From contig JAJYJB010000003.1 of assembly GCA_021789735.1 (NCBI GenBank), positions 1 through 57,633 on the forward strand: a stretch of 57,633 nucleotides of DNA, in the 5' to 3' direction. The DNA is from Nitrospirota bacterium (lineage in GTDB: Bacteria; Nitrospirota; Thermodesulfovibrionia; Thermodesulfovibrionales; JdFR-88). Shown in pieces: positions 38,584-47,709 of this stretch (within the stretch, counting starts at the first letter, position 1; the number at the start of each line of letters is the position of its first letter). The position numbers and the translations under genes are program-made. The notes beneath the pieces are model-generated. The model was not told the DNA's origin, ran no database searches, and was given only the letters and a program-made list of their open reading frames with translations.

Positions 38584-39402
38584 CTAGTCCGGATGCCGTC
38601 CCGGGGTATATTCCCACAGGTGGCGTCCGCCGTCGACGCGTATCACCTCGCCGGTAATGAACTCGCTCTTCAAAAGCACCATTGCGATGGAAGCAACTTC
38701 CTCTGCCGTGCCCAATTTCTTCAGGGGCACGGTTTTTTCCATTGCCTTAAGAAATGACTCGTCCTTTCCAGCCGGAGGAAGGATAAGACCGGGCGATATG
38801 CCGTTTACAGCGATCCCAGGGGCAAACTCAACCGCCATCATCCTGGTCATCGACATGAGGACCTGCTTGCTCCAGATATAGGCTATGTGCGCCCAGTAAT
38901 AGCTGGTCACCCTGGTATCGATCAGGTTCAGGATATGTCCCTTACCAAAGAAACGCGCAAAATCCCTGGAGAGCACGAAAGGCGTCCATGCGTTCACCTC
39001 CATGCTGGCCAAAAAATCCCTTGAAGTGACGCTGCTTATGGAGCTTGAGGGAAAAATGGAGGCATTGTTCACAACTGCATCGAGGCCGCCGGCCAGTCTT
39101 CCGGCCTTCTCTATAAGGCCTTCATATCCCGCACCCCCGGCCACGGAAAACCCCTTGTGGAAGTCCGCCTCCAGGGGCCAGCATTTCGCTCCGAGCTCCG
39201 ATATGGCACGACAGGCATCGGCGCCGGATTCTTCGCCTGGCAGAAATTGTATTACGACATCTGCGCCCTCACGGGCCAGGGCAAGCGCTATTTCGCGCCC
39301 GATCCTCCTGGCTCCCCCCGTAACAAGCGCCTTTTTCCCGGCAAGGTCATGCAGCATTTTCGGACCGTTTGAGTTTTCTGATTTTTTGCGCTTTTTGTTC
39401 AT
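38584..39402 (-). CDS. short-chain dehydrogenase/reductase (SDR)
   Basis: The Rossmann motif is TGGARRIG (cofactor), NNAS is present, and the catalytic YxxxK is seen as YIWSK. An arginine-rich cofactor loop fits NADPH. The general layout resembles FolM/pteridine reductase-like SDRs, but the substrate is not known. The start is uncertain. I chose ATG 39402, giving a 272-residue product; ATG 39357 lies closer to the fold, and neither has a good ribosome site. It is convergent with the quinone oxidoreductase. Confidence 0.82.
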   Translation of the reverse strand: MNKKRKKSENSNGPKMLHDLAGKKALVTGGARRIGREIALALAREGADVVIQFLPGEESGADACRAISELGAKCWPLEADFHKGFSVAGGAGYEGLIEKAGRLAGGLDAVVNNASIFPSSSISSVTSRDFLASMEVNAWTPFVLSRDFARFFGKGHILNLIDTRVTSYYWAHIAYIWSKQVLMSMTRMMAVEFAPGIAVNGISPGLILPPAGKDESFLKAMEKTVPLKKLGTAEEVASIAMVLLKSEFITGEVIRVDGGRHLWEYTPGRHPD

Positions 39403-39645
39403 TTTAGGCCGGCACCCCAATCTCCTGAAACAGCTTTCAACAAAAGCATATGTCATTTTTTGTGAAATGAAGGGGTCTTTTAGTAAAGCCCTGGCCAGGC
39501 AGCGCCGCCCCCGGCCCGTTATTTTGTACGCATTGGATTAATGGCTCTCCACGCTGCCAAGCTTGACATTGTAACCCTAAGTGTTAATTTTTAATCATGA
39601 ATTTTTAAAAAAATTGAACATGACCTGCCTCATGAAAGGTATATC

Positions 39646-41073
39646 ATGAATGTCAGAAAAATAGCATTCATAGAAGCAGGCTCAACCGGTTTCCAGTTGC
39701 TGGGCAAGTACACCATGGCCAGGGTGGGAAGCGCGCTTCTGGCCACAATCCTTGCCCGCAGGGGCTATGAGGTAAAGGCCTTTATTGAAAACATTGCGCC
39801 CGTAGACTGGGATTTCGTAAAGAGCTGCGACCTGGTCTGCATCTCCGCCCTCACCAATACCGCCCCCCGGGCATATAATATAGCCAGCAGGGCCAGGAAG
39901 CTGGGAATACCGGTCATAATGGGCGGGGTCCATCCGACATTCATGTCGGCCGAAGCCCTGGAATTCGCGGACTTTGTGGTAAGGGGAGAGGGCGAAAGGG
40001 GGCTTGTCCTTCTGATAGAATCTCTTGAAACGGGCAACCCTCCGCTGGAGCGCGTTGAAGGGCTTTCCTACCGGCAGAAAAACGGCCCCGTTGTCCATAA
40101 CCCTCAGGGTGCCTTTCTGGATGCTCGCGGTCTTGACGCCCTGCCCTACCCCGACTTTTCGCTCGTCGCCGGGTGGAAGCCTTCCTACATATACCCGGTT
40201 TCCACTTCCAGAGGGTGCCCTTTCGAATGCAGTTTCTGTTCGGTAGTGCCCATGTTCGGCAGACAGTACAGGTTCAAATCCCTTGAAACCGTGATAGCGG
40301 AGCTTAAATATATAAAGGGCATTAACCATGGAACAAAATTTTTTGTGGATGACAACTTCACGGCCGACAAAAAAAGGACAAAAGAGTTGCTCCGGGCGAT
40401 TATAGAGGAGAAGCTGCGCCAGAGATGGGTCGTTCAGGCCCGCACCGATGTCGCAAAGGACCGGGAACTGCTCGGGCTTATGGCCGATGCCGGTGTCCAC
40501 ACGGTCTACATAGGCTTTGAGTCTGTCAATCCCAGGACCCTGGAGCAGTACAACAAAAAACAGCAGCTTGCAGACATTGAGCACTGCATCAGGTCCGTAA
40601 GAGAGCACGGGCTGCACATCCACGGGATGTTCGTGCTTGGCGCCGATACGGACGATATCGGCACCATACACCGGACGCTCGATTTCGCCATTAAAAACAA
40701 CCTGGACACGATCCAGATAATCGCGCTTACCCCCCTCCCCGGGACCAAGGTCTTCAGCCAAATGATGGCCGCAGGCAGAATACTGCACACGGACTGGAGC
40801 AAATACAATCTGCAGCATGTCGTCTTCAAGCCGGCCAGGATGAGCGCGACGGCCCTGCAGATCGAGACGGGCCGGGCCAACGTCCGATTCTATTCTTGGA
40901 AGTACATCCTGAAGCGTCTTGCCAGGCTTGATTATCATTACGCGGCGGCCGGGCTCTTTGGCAGAAGGATAATGATGCGCACTCTGAAGGAATCCGAAAA
41001 GTACGTTAAAAAACTTACCTTCCTGCGGACGGGAGCCCGGCCCGATTGCGAAGAGGATCGCGAAGAAATTTAA
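39646..41073 (+). CDS. B12-binding-domain radical SAM protein
   Basis: The 475-residue protein has an N-terminal cobalamin-binding-like Rossmann domain (about 5-130, with VIMGGVHPTF and VVRGEGE). A radical SAM TIM barrel follows, with the cluster motif CPFECSFC preceded by STSRG. The C-terminal part has IDTIQIIALTPLPGT and a short family tail. Relatives of this BchE/HpnJ-like group act in chlorophyll, hopanoid or other methyl-transfer chemistry; this one's product is unknown. AAAGG lies 7 nt before the ATG. TTGACA upstream (about 39564-39569) is a probable -35. Confidence 0.9.
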   Translation: MNVRKIAFIEAGSTGFQLLGKYTMARVGSALLATILARRGYEVKAFIENIAPVDWDFVKSCDLVCISALTNTAPRAYNIASRARKLGIPVIMGGVHPTFMSAEALEFADFVVRGEGERGLVLLIESLETGNPPLERVEGLSYRQKNGPVVHNPQGAFLDARGLDALPYPDFSLVAGWKPSYIYPVSTSRGCPFECSFCSVVPMFGRQYRFKSLETVIAELKYIKGINHGTKFFVDDNFTADKKRTKELLRAIIEEKLRQRWVVQARTDVAKDRELLGLMADAGVHTVYIGFESVNPRTLEQYNKKQQLADIEHCIRSVREHGLHIHGMFVLGADTDDIGTIHRTLDFAIKNNLDTIQIIALTPLPGTKVFSQMMAAGRILHTDWSKYNLQHVVFKPARMSATALQIETGRANVRFYSWKYILKRLARLDYHYAAAGLFGRRIMMRTLKESEKYVKKLTFLRTGARPDCEEDREEI

Positions 41074-41168
41074 CAGTCGCCTCGCCTATGCCGCTTGCCT
41101 TTTAAAAAGGAAGCAAAGTAGCGCGGCCGCAAGCAGGCAGGCGAAAAGAAAAAGGGAAAGGCACAAAA

Positions 41169-41195
41169 ATGGGGCGGCCTTTAACGCCGCCCCAT
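41169..41195 (-). terminator. intrinsic terminator of the three-repeat membrane gene
   Basis: A 10-bp GC-rich stem (ATGGGGCGGC with GCCGCCCCAT, loop 7 nt) lies 26 nt past the minus-strand stop. It is followed on that strand by five T. Confidence 0.8.
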
Positions 41196-41220
41196 ATGGC
41201 CGGGTCAAAAAAATTTTTTT

Positions 41221-41892
41221 CTAGGCGGTGATTGATTTGCGGCGCGCGGCGCCGGTTACCCTGTTGATTATTGCGGTTTCGCCAAGCAGGACGGCGAAGC
41301 CGAGCGAGAGCATCGCTATCATGGACAGGACCATCGGGTTAATGCCCACCAGGGCGAGAATGCCCAGAGTTACCGCTCCTAGACCTACCAAGACCTGCAT
41401 GCCCGATGCGGCGGAGACGGCCTCACGCATGACCTCGCGGACAACCTCCCTCTGCTCGGACACCTGGCTCATAAGGGAATTCGCCCTTGCCGTGGCACCG
41501 GCGCCAAGAAGCACCGATGCGCCGTAAATGATGGCGGCTATAGGCGTCAGGACAAAAGGCTGCAGACCTATGAGCGCCAGCACTCCAAGGGCGATACCGG
41601 CTATCCCGGTCGCAAACTCGGCGGTTATACCCAGGCCGAATTCGCTTACGTCAACGGGGACACGCGCCAGTGAGAACATGTTTGAAAACCTGGCCGTAAT
41701 GGCCCCGCCTTCAAACAGCAGGGAAGCCCCGATCGCCATTGTCGCGATCGGCAGCATGAGCGCGGGAAACTTGCCTGCAAGGCCTATGATCGACAGCACT
41801 ATGGCCCCGATACTGACAAAGCCTTCGCCCAGCGCTCCGGTCGTGATCATCCGTGCAGATCTCTTTTCGGTAACTTGCTGCATGGTTGACAT
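41221..41892 (-). CDS. membrane protein built of three internal repeats
   Basis: The 223-residue protein appears to hold six membrane helices. Three similar units of about 40 residues are visible: GAIVLSIIGLAGKFPALMLP (about 28-60), GIALGVLALIGLQPFVLTPI (about 98-135) and GAVTLGILALVGINPMVLSM (about 170-210). Each ends in a GASLL/GASVL/GFAVL turn followed by G or E. The loops carry two amphipathic segments, including SEQREVVREVMREAVSAASG. AGGAGG precedes the ATG. I do not recognise a named family; it may be a small integral membrane scaffold or transporter. It has its own terminator. Confidence 0.8.
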   Translation of the reverse strand: MSTMQQVTEKRSARMITTGALGEGFVSIGAIVLSIIGLAGKFPALMLPIATMAIGASLLFEGGAITARFSNMFSLARVPVDVSEFGLGITAEFATGIAGIALGVLALIGLQPFVLTPIAAIIYGASVLLGAGATARANSLMSQVSEQREVVREVMREAVSAASGMQVLVGLGAVTLGILALVGINPMVLSMIAMLSLGFAVLLGETAIINRVTGAARRKSITA

Positions 41893-42108
41893 TGAATTTT
41901 CCTCCTCTCTAGAACTGCAATTTGGGCTGTTTTTGCTCCCGGGTAAACCTTTTTCCCCGGTTTTCTGGAAGGGATCGGCCCCTTTCCAATTAAATGCTAT
42001 AACCGGCCCGGAGCGTTGTCAAAAGGTATTCGAAGGGGGCTTATCAGCGTGAAAGAACAGGCATTTTTTGATTTGACCACAGGGACAAAAAAATCTGCAA
42101 GGGGGCGC

Positions 42109-43269
42109 TCAGCTGCTATAAATTGACAGGACCTTGTCCGAAACGGCGTCCCAGGTGAAAACGCTCTCCACGGCCGTCCTGCCGTTCCGTCCCATCCATC
42201 TTGCCCACTCGAAGTCGGCAAAGAGAGTGCCTATGCCCCATGCGATGGATTGCGGGGTCGGGTATATCTTAAGCCCGTTGACCTCATGCCAGACGTACTC
42301 GTCCGGCCCGCCGTTTTTTGTGGCCACTACCGGTTTCCCTGCGCTCCAGGCCTCAAGGACCACAAGGCCGAAGGGCTCGTTCCGGCTCGGGACACAGACC
42401 ACGTCGCACGCCTTGTAAAGCGCGCCCAGTTCACCGTTTGCCTTATGCCCTACAAACCTGGTGGCATGATCCACTCCAAGGTGGCGGGAAAGCCACTGGA
42501 CATGCTGCATCATCTCCCCGTCGCCCGCAAATATGAACTTCGAACCCGGGTGGTAGTGAAGAATGTAGGGGATGGCCTGCACCATGAGGTCGGGAGACTT
42601 CTGGTACACCATGCGGCCGCAAAAAAGCACGGTCGGGTCCATGTGTCCTATGCCGTAACGTCCCTTGATGTCGGCAGGGCTTATCCAGCCGTCGTACTGG
42701 CGCAGATTAACGCCGTTAAAGACCACGGAGACCTTCCAGTCCGGTGACTCGTACATCCACATTATCTCATTCTTGAGCCCCCCGGAGACGACTATCACCT
42801 TGTCCGCCCACTGGGTGCCCGCGCGCTCTATCTCCCTTATGGCCGCGGAGCGGCCGTTGTAAAAATTGTTGCCGCACCTGCCGTATTCGGTTGAATGTAT
42901 CGTTAGGACGTATTTGCGCTGCCTGCCCATCTTAAGCCATATCATCGCGTTGGCCGTCATCCAGTCGTGGACGTGTATTACGTCAAAAGCCGCCCCCATG
43001 TAAGTTTCCGTCAACAGGACATGGTGCACGAAAGAACGGCACATCTCGTTTGTCTCCTCAACAAAGTCACGGTCCAGCCGGAACGGGCACCTGTGGTAAT
43101 GGACCCCGTCTATCATCTGGTAATGGGGCTGGCCCTGGCCCATCCTCGTAAAAACGTGCACCTCGTGGCCCTTCCGTTCGAGGGCCGCGGCAAGCTCGGT
43201 TACATGGACGGCGACACCGCCCACGGCAATAGAATGCAGAGATTCCCAGCAAAGCAAAGCTATTTTCAT
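42109..43269 (-). CDS. GT4-family glycosyltransferase (glycogen-synthase-like)
   Basis: The 386-residue enzyme starts at ATG 43269, with AGGA just upstream; a longer frame to 43413 has no ribosome site. It shows the GT-B fold. The N-terminus is LLCWESLHSIAVGGVAVHVTELAAALERKG, then HVHDWMTANAMIWLK. The C-terminal donor site reads LFCGRMVYQKSPDLMVQAI and VPSRNEPFGLVVLEAWSAGKPVVA, with the E-x7-E retaining motif. It resembles archaeal-type GT4 glycogen or sucrose-type synthases. With glgA and galT in this window it suggests alpha-glucan or surface-sugar synthesis. Confidence 0.88.
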   Translation of the reverse strand: MKIALLCWESLHSIAVGGVAVHVTELAAALERKGHEVHVFTRMGQGQPHYQMIDGVHYHRCPFRLDRDFVEETNEMCRSFVHHVLLTETYMGAAFDVIHVHDWMTANAMIWLKMGRQRKYVLTIHSTEYGRCGNNFYNGRSAAIREIERAGTQWADKVIVVSGGLKNEIMWMYESPDWKVSVVFNGVNLRQYDGWISPADIKGRYGIGHMDPTVLFCGRMVYQKSPDLMVQAIPYILHYHPGSKFIFAGDGEMMQHVQWLSRHLGVDHATRFVGHKANGELGALYKACDVVCVPSRNEPFGLVVLEAWSAGKPVVATKNGGPDEYVWHEVNGLKIYPTPQSIAWGIGTLFADFEWARWMGRNGRTAVESVFTWDAVSDKVLSIYSS

Positions 43270-43613
43270 TTTCCTGGCAGATCCTTGACCTGATAAATTT
43301 GTAATGCGGTAACAGCCTCTTTCTGATCCATCAAGCCTTAATAAACAGTTTAGCACTATTTTTAAATGAGTAAACCCCACCACCTTGCAGGGGTCCTGGG
43401 ACAATGGCGGCATCCCCGGTCTTTTTATTTTCTCTTTTTTTGTTTTTACCTCTGAATTGACTATGAGCGGAGATACTGCCTCACCTTACTGTCTTATCTT
43501 GCAGATGACGCCCTTTGGCATATACCTTTTCAGTTTTAAACGGTGCCGCGTGGAAGGGGAAAAAATATACCTGACAGGCAAGGCCTCCACTCTTGCCGCG
43601 GGCGCATTAAAAA
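43270..43613. other. intergenic stretch between GT4 and rubrerythrin genes
   Basis: An open frame of 87 codons at 43385-43648 has weak composition, no ribosome site and runs into a terminator, so I do not call it. No other gene is seen. The stretch should include the promoter of the glycosyltransferase. Confidence 0.5.
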
Positions 43614-43635
43614 AAAGCGGCGCTTGCCGGGCTTT
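43614..43635 (-). terminator. intrinsic terminator of the rubrerythrin-like gene
   Basis: AAAG-CGGC pairs with GCCG-CTTT across a GCTT loop with a two-base bulge. On the minus strand it is followed by eight to nine T, and on the plus strand by a T-rich tract. It can therefore serve both strands, though no recognised plus-strand gene ends here. Confidence 0.75.
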
Positions 43636-43653
43636 CTTTTTTTATTAAAAAAC

Positions 43654-44121
43654 TTAAAAAAGCCGCTTCCAGTCTTGCCGCATTCCGGCCAGGCGCTCCT
43701 TCAGGAGTTCCGCGTGGCGCTTCCCATCGAGCATGAGAGAGCCATAAAACTGCTTCATTTCGGTTCCCGTCTCCTCCGTTGCCAGCTTGTGAAGAAACTC
43801 CTCCACGGTTGTCTGCTCAATGGAGATGGCGATCTTTAAGGCGTCCTCCGGGCCCGGGACGCCGTTTTCGAGGACTTCTCTTTTTATCCTCCTGATGGAT
43901 TCTATTGCATTCCGGGCGGATTGCATCGAGGGTGGCAGAGCGGCAGGCCCCTTAAGGCTGCTTGCAACCACGAACTGCCTGGCGTGGCCCTTCTCTTCGG
44001 CCGCAAGCCCCCTCCAGAACTCCCTGTGCTCCGGAAACATTTCCGCAAACAGGTCGTAGATCTCGCTTGCCGTGTTCTCGACCGCTATGCATATTTTTAA
44101 CAACTCGACCTTGGGGTTCAT
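43654..44121 (-). CDS. rubrerythrin/ferritin-like diiron protein
   Basis: The 155-residue helical protein has paired carboxylate/histidine motifs: AVENTASEIY and EEKGHARQF in the first half, SIEQTTVEEF and DGKRHAELL in the second. These fit a four-helix diiron site (E and ExxH, twice). No C-terminal rubredoxin domain is present. The family reduces peroxide or handles iron. No ribosome site is seen; an excellent promoter ends 8 nt before the ATG, so the transcript is probably leaderless. Confidence 0.87.
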   Translation of the reverse strand: MNPKVELLKICIAVENTASEIYDLFAEMFPEHREFWRGLAAEEKGHARQFVVASSLKGPAALPPSMQSARNAIESIRRIKREVLENGVPGPEDALKIAISIEQTTVEEFLHKLATEETGTEMKQFYGSLMLDGKRHAELLKERLAGMRQDWKRLF

Positions 44122-44129
44122 TTAAGAAA

Positions 44130-44159
44130 AGTATAAAGAAACAGTTCCGGCGCTGTCAA
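44130..44159 (-). promoter_or_regulatory. promoter of the rubrerythrin-like gene, leaderless arrangement
   Basis: Minus-strand TTGACA (44154-44159) and TATACT (44130-44135) are spaced 18 bp apart and end 8 nt from the ATG at 44121. This is among the best promoters in the window. Confidence 0.7.
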
Positions 44160-44268
44160 AAATCAAAAAACGCTGATGATTTTTTTTGGTAAAATTTTGA
44201 ATCATGCCATTCGAAAGGTTTTTGTTTATTTTGTTTCCAGCCGGTCCGGGAAGGGCCCTTTTCAGTTG

Positions 44269-45531
44269 ATGGGGCCCGATGGCGGCGAAGGCCGCCGCAC
44301 CTGGCCCAGGTTCGCCGCGATGGTGGCGACCAGCGCTTTGGGCTCCTTCAACGAGAATTTTTTCAAGGAAGCGGCAATGCTTGTGGCCATCGAGGCCGGC
44401 AAGGGGTATCTCCAGGGGTATGGGACCATGGTGTTCACCCTTCCCTTCATCCTTTTTGCCGCCCCCGCGGGCTGGCTTGCGGACCGGTTCTCGAAAGGCC
44501 GCGTCATAGTAGGCGTCAAACTCTTCGAGGTCTTCGCAATGTCGCTGGGGGCATGGGGCCTGTATACCGGCAACTGGACGCTCATATTCATAATGGCAAG
44601 CCTTATGGCCACGCAGAGCGTGATCTCCAGCCCCGCGATGAACGGGACCATCCCGGAGCTGTTCCCCGAGGACAGGGTAACAAAGGCAAATGCGGTAATG
44701 ACGGTGCTTGTGCTTTCCGCTATACTGGCGGGCGTGGCCGCCGCCGGGTTCACACTGGGCTGGAAGGGCGGCCTATGGAGCGGCGCGCCCAGCGGAAGGC
44801 TGCTTGTCATGATCATAGCCATAGGGACGACGGTTGCGGGTTTCATTTCAAGCCTTTGGGTCCCCAGATTTCCTGCCGCCTACCGGGAAAAGGGGTTTCC
44901 GTGGCAGGGACCTGTGGACACCGTAAAGGCGCTGCACACCCTTATGTTTGACAGGCTCCTGGCGGTGACGGTCGCGGTTAACGTCCTGGCCTACACGCTT
45001 GGCTCGCTCCAACTGCAGGTCACAAACCAGCTTGGACTCCAGCAGCTGCACGCCGGAGTGACCGTGACCGGGCTTATGATAGTTGCCGAGCTGACAGGGT
45101 TTGGCGCGGGAGGGTTCGCCAGCAACCAACTGGCCACCGGCCCGCGCTGGCACCAAGTGCTCTGGCTTGCCACGGGGTTCATGGCGGTCTCAATGGGCCT
45201 CGTAGCGGCAGTCCCGCTGCTGCCGGGACCGTGGAGGATGCGCGCGCTGTTTGCTCTATTTTTCGCGGCGGGCGCCGGCGGAGGAATGCTCCTTGTGGCG
45301 TGCAAAAGCTTCATCCAGGTGCGGTCCGCGGACGCGACAAGGGGCACAGTGCTTGCCGCCGTAAATTTTGCCATATACTCAGGGATACTCCTTTCGGGCC
45401 CCATCGCGAACTTTTTAAACGCCCATATCCTGCCCACCACCAGCTACGGGTTGCTGGGGGCGGTCTCCATGCTGTCTTCGATAGCGGTCTTCGTGCTGCT
45501 GGCAAAAAATAAGAGACCCGCATCCATGTAG
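44269..45531 (+). CDS. MFS transporter, LplT-like
   Basis: About 420 residues with twelve predicted helices. The segment SFNENFFKEAAMLVAIE and the PELFPEDRVTKANAV loop match lysophospholipid transporter LplT and the MFS half of acyltransferase fusions. Those proteins flip lysophospholipids across the inner membrane for re-acylation. No acyltransferase is fused or adjacent. The ATG at 44269 fits the family N-terminus; the frame runs open to 44176, and the ribosome site is weak. Substrate is inferred only from resemblance. Confidence 0.82.
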   Translation: MGPDGGEGRRTWPRFAAMVATSALGSFNENFFKEAAMLVAIEAGKGYLQGYGTMVFTLPFILFAAPAGWLADRFSKGRVIVGVKLFEVFAMSLGAWGLYTGNWTLIFIMASLMATQSVISSPAMNGTIPELFPEDRVTKANAVMTVLVLSAILAGVAAAGFTLGWKGGLWSGAPSGRLLVMIIAIGTTVAGFISSLWVPRFPAAYREKGFPWQGPVDTVKALHTLMFDRLLAVTVAVNVLAYTLGSLQLQVTNQLGLQQLHAGVTVTGLMIVAELTGFGAGGFASNQLATGPRWHQVLWLATGFMAVSMGLVAAVPLLPGPWRMRALFALFFAAGAGGGMLLVACKSFIQVRSADATRGTVLAAVNFAIYSGILLSGPIANFLNAHILPTTSYGLLGAVSMLSSIAVFVLLAKNKRPASM

Positions 45532-45577
45532 GCCGCTTTCCGCGCTCGCCAAACGAAGCGAAGCAAAAAAACGCCGC

Positions 45578-45985
45578 CTACCAGACCTTTATTTTCCAGT
45601 CCCCGTTTTCCTTCACCATGTTCTCGGTCACCGTTATATCTACCGGCTTTGCCTTGGACTGTCCGGCCCGGCCAAAGGCCAGCAGTACTTTTGCCCGGGC
45701 GGAGTCCCCCGTCTGCGAGACCGAAAGTATCTTGTATTCCTTCAGGACCGCCGCGTCCTGCTTGCGGTGCCTTATATACTCCGCCCTGTTTATTTTTGCC
45801 TTGTAGGCGGCGTAGTAGCAGTCATACGCGGCGCCATAGTCCTGCCTGACAGCCGAGCTGAAGTACCTGTCCAGCAGTGCCCGAGGGCTGGTGGCGGAAA
45901 AACCCCCGGTGTTGCAGCCGCCAAGAGGCATGAACGCCATCACTAAAAGGACCGCAAACAAACCATATATTTTTGTTCTTTTCAA
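45578..45985 (-). CDS. small lipoprotein (DUF4878-like)
   Basis: The true start is most likely TTG 45985, with GGAGG about 9 nt upstream. The resulting 135-residue protein has a signal peptide with lipobox PLGGC, then a compact alpha+beta domain (SPRALLDRYFSSAVRQDYGAAYDCYYAAYK; ENGDWKIKVW). This matches the NTF2-like/DUF4878 type, often lipoproteins of unknown function. An upstream frame to 46192 runs through the terminator of the next gene and is not coding. It lies directly downstream of the multihaem cytochrome gene but behind its terminator. Confidence 0.75.
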   Translation of the reverse strand: MKRTKIYGLFAVLLVMAFMPLGGCNTGGFSATSPRALLDRYFSSAVRQDYGAAYDCYYAAYKAKINRAEYIRHRKQDAAVLKEYKILSVSQTGDSARAKVLLAFGRAGQSKAKPVDITVTENMVKENGDWKIKVW

Positions 45986-46022
45986 AGCAAAAAACCTCCG
46001 AAGGAAAAATTCATGAAAAAGA

Positions 46023-46066
46023 CCCGGTTTGGAGGGGAAATAAAAAACTCTCCCCTCCAAACCGGG
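46023..46066 (-). terminator. intrinsic terminator of the seven-haem cytochrome gene
   Basis: A perfect 15-bp stem (46023-46037 with 46052-46066) starts CCCGGTTTGG and has a 14-nt A/T-rich loop. On the minus strand it is followed by TCTTTTT. It separates the cytochrome gene from the small lipoprotein gene. Confidence 0.85.
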
Positions 46067-46077
46067 CTTTAAGGCAA

Positions 46078-47709
46078 TCAGTCGTCGCTGCTCTTGCTTC
46101 CGTCTCCTCCGCTGGATGTGGAAGTGGAAGTGCTGCCTGTCTGATGGATCGATGATCCGCTCTCGTCGTTGTGGCATACCTGGCAGCTCCATATCCAGTA
46201 GTTGTCGCCCTGGAACTGTTCAGGTATTACCGCGTCGGCGGGATTGGACGAGGTGTATTCGGCGTGCGTGCTGTTATGGCAAGCCTCGCAGTAGAGTTTG
46301 CCGTTCATGTCGTCCTTGACCGCGTCCTGGAGGACCGAGTTCCTGTAAAGCGTGTTTGCGTTTTCAGCATGGGCAGCGCCATGGCATGTCCCGCACTGCG
46401 GCTCCTGCAGCCACGGCTGACGTCCGTTCTCGATCGTCTGGGCCACGTTGGCCATATCTCCATGGCAGTCCGTGCACGTTTTCCCGGCGCGGTACATCTG
46501 GCCGCGCAGGCACTGCGTCTTGGGTCCGGGGTGGCAGTTGTAACAGGTGGGGGTGACGCTTGCGGACGTCTGGGTAGTATTCATCTTGTCCGCATGGAAC
46601 TTGTGCATCGCCAGGGAAAGGCTCTCGACACCCGGCTTCCCCGGAGCTCCCAGGGCGTTGTCCGAGTGGCACTCGTCACAGGCATGAACGATGCCGCTTG
46701 CCTGCTGGCTGGCCAGCGTGGTGCCGCTAAGCTTGTCGTGGTCCTGCAGGACGCCAAGGTATGCGCTTCCGCTTGCCGAGGTGTGGCAGTTGCCGCAGTT
46801 TATCTCGGTCGAAATAGGCGCAACCACGTTTGCGCTCTGAAGCACATTCCCGCTTGAGTCCTTTACCGTAATCACAGCGGTCCCGTACGGGTCCCATGTG
46901 CCGTCGTCGTCATACGGGCTAAGCGGAATCCCCGTGGCGACATAGCCAAGTTTGTTCGAATCCACCATCATATTGCCAGAGAGCTTCGTGCCGGTTATGC
47001 CCGTATTGAGCGGAAGGTTCGGCCATCCGTACTGGCCAGCGTACTGCCAGAAGTTCGTGTGCAACGCGGAATCGGTCTTCTTGGGGAACGTATAACTTAC
47101 CGTTATGCCGCTTGTGACCACGCTCGCCCCTTCACCGCCGCGCTTTATTACCTGCGCGTGCAGCGTGTTGTAAGGCGGCAGTATCATGAAATAGGAGTAG
47201 TCGTCCTGGTCGCAGTGCATCCCAAGGTCGTTCCAGGCCAGAATAACATAGTTCATCTTCGCGGCGGGGATGGCCTGATTCCCGTACGTTTTCGTCAGCT
47301 TCCAGTTGACCGTAGTTGAGGAACCGGAGGTCACGGCAGCCGTCTGCCACGTGCTCAGATAACCGGAGCCGGAGGCATTCAAAGTATAGTTGCCGGACGG
47401 CGCATTAAGCGTGTAATTACCGCTGGAGTCCGTCTTCGCGCTGCTGCTGCCGTCGCTTATGGTGACACCCTGAAGCGGCGAGCCGGTTGAAATGTCCGCC
47501 ACCGTGCCGGTAATGCTTCCGCTTCCAGACCCGGTGGTGCTTCCGGAACCGGTAGTGCTTCTGGATCCCGAATCGCCCCCGTCCTTGACGGCGCCTACGC
47601 TGCTGCCCGTACCGGCGCTGCCTGTCGTACTGCTTCCGGAGCCGCACGCGGCAAGCCCCGCAATGGCCACTGCGGCCAATACCCATCCGAAAAACCTGAA
47701 GCCTCTCAT
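46078..47709 (-). CDS. seven-haem c-type cytochrome lipoprotein with carboxypeptidase-regulatory-like domain
   Basis: The 543-residue protein has a signal peptide and lipobox (AGLAAC). A Gly/Ser/Thr low-complexity linker (about 25-75) leads to a carboxypeptidase-regulatory-like beta-sandwich (GSITGTVADISTGSPLQGVT; YTLNASGSGY). Seven CxxCH haem motifs follow: CGNCH, CDECH, CYNCH, CTDCH, CGTCH, CEACH and CQVCH. The C-terminus is Ser/Gly-rich. It is likely on the outer membrane or cell surface, in electron transfer to external acceptors or another cytochrome. AAAGGGAG precedes the ATG. No dedicated porin partner is adjacent. Confidence 0.93.
   Translation of the reverse strand: MRGFRFFGWVLAAVAIAGLAACGSGSSTTGSAGTGSSVGAVKDGGDSGSRSTTGSGSTTGSGSGSITGTVADISTGSPLQGVTISDGSSSAKTDSSGNYTLNAPSGNYTLNASGSGYLSTWQTAAVTSGSSTTVNWKLTKTYGNQAIPAAKMNYVILAWNDLGMHCDQDDYSYFMILPPYNTLHAQVIKRGGEGASVVTSGITVSYTFPKKTDSALHTNFWQYAGQYGWPNLPLNTGITGTKLSGNMMVDSNKLGYVATGIPLSPYDDDGTWDPYGTAVITVKDSSGNVLQSANVVAPISTEINCGNCHTSASGSAYLGVLQDHDKLSGTTLASQQASGIVHACDECHSDNALGAPGKPGVESLSLAMHKFHADKMNTTQTSASVTPTCYNCHPGPKTQCLRGQMYRAGKTCTDCHGDMANVAQTIENGRQPWLQEPQCGTCHGAAHAENANTLYRNSVLQDAVKDDMNGKLYCEACHNSTHAEYTSSNPADAVIPEQFQGDNYWIWSCQVCHNDESGSSIHQTGSTSTSTSSGGDGSKSSDD

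Noticed and set aside
39682..40938. Open frame of 418 codons antisense to the radical SAM gene
   Set aside because: The sense-strand gene has intact cluster and cobalamin-domain motifs, while the antisense product resembles nothing and has no ribosome site.
43385..43648. Open frame of 87 codons between the GT4 and rubrerythrin genes
   Set aside because: It has no ribosome site, atypical composition, and runs through an intrinsic terminator.
45578..46192. 204-residue version of the small lipoprotein
   Set aside because: The extension crosses the terminator and 3' end of the cytochrome gene; TTG 45985 has a good GGAGG and gives a proper lipoprotein signal peptide.
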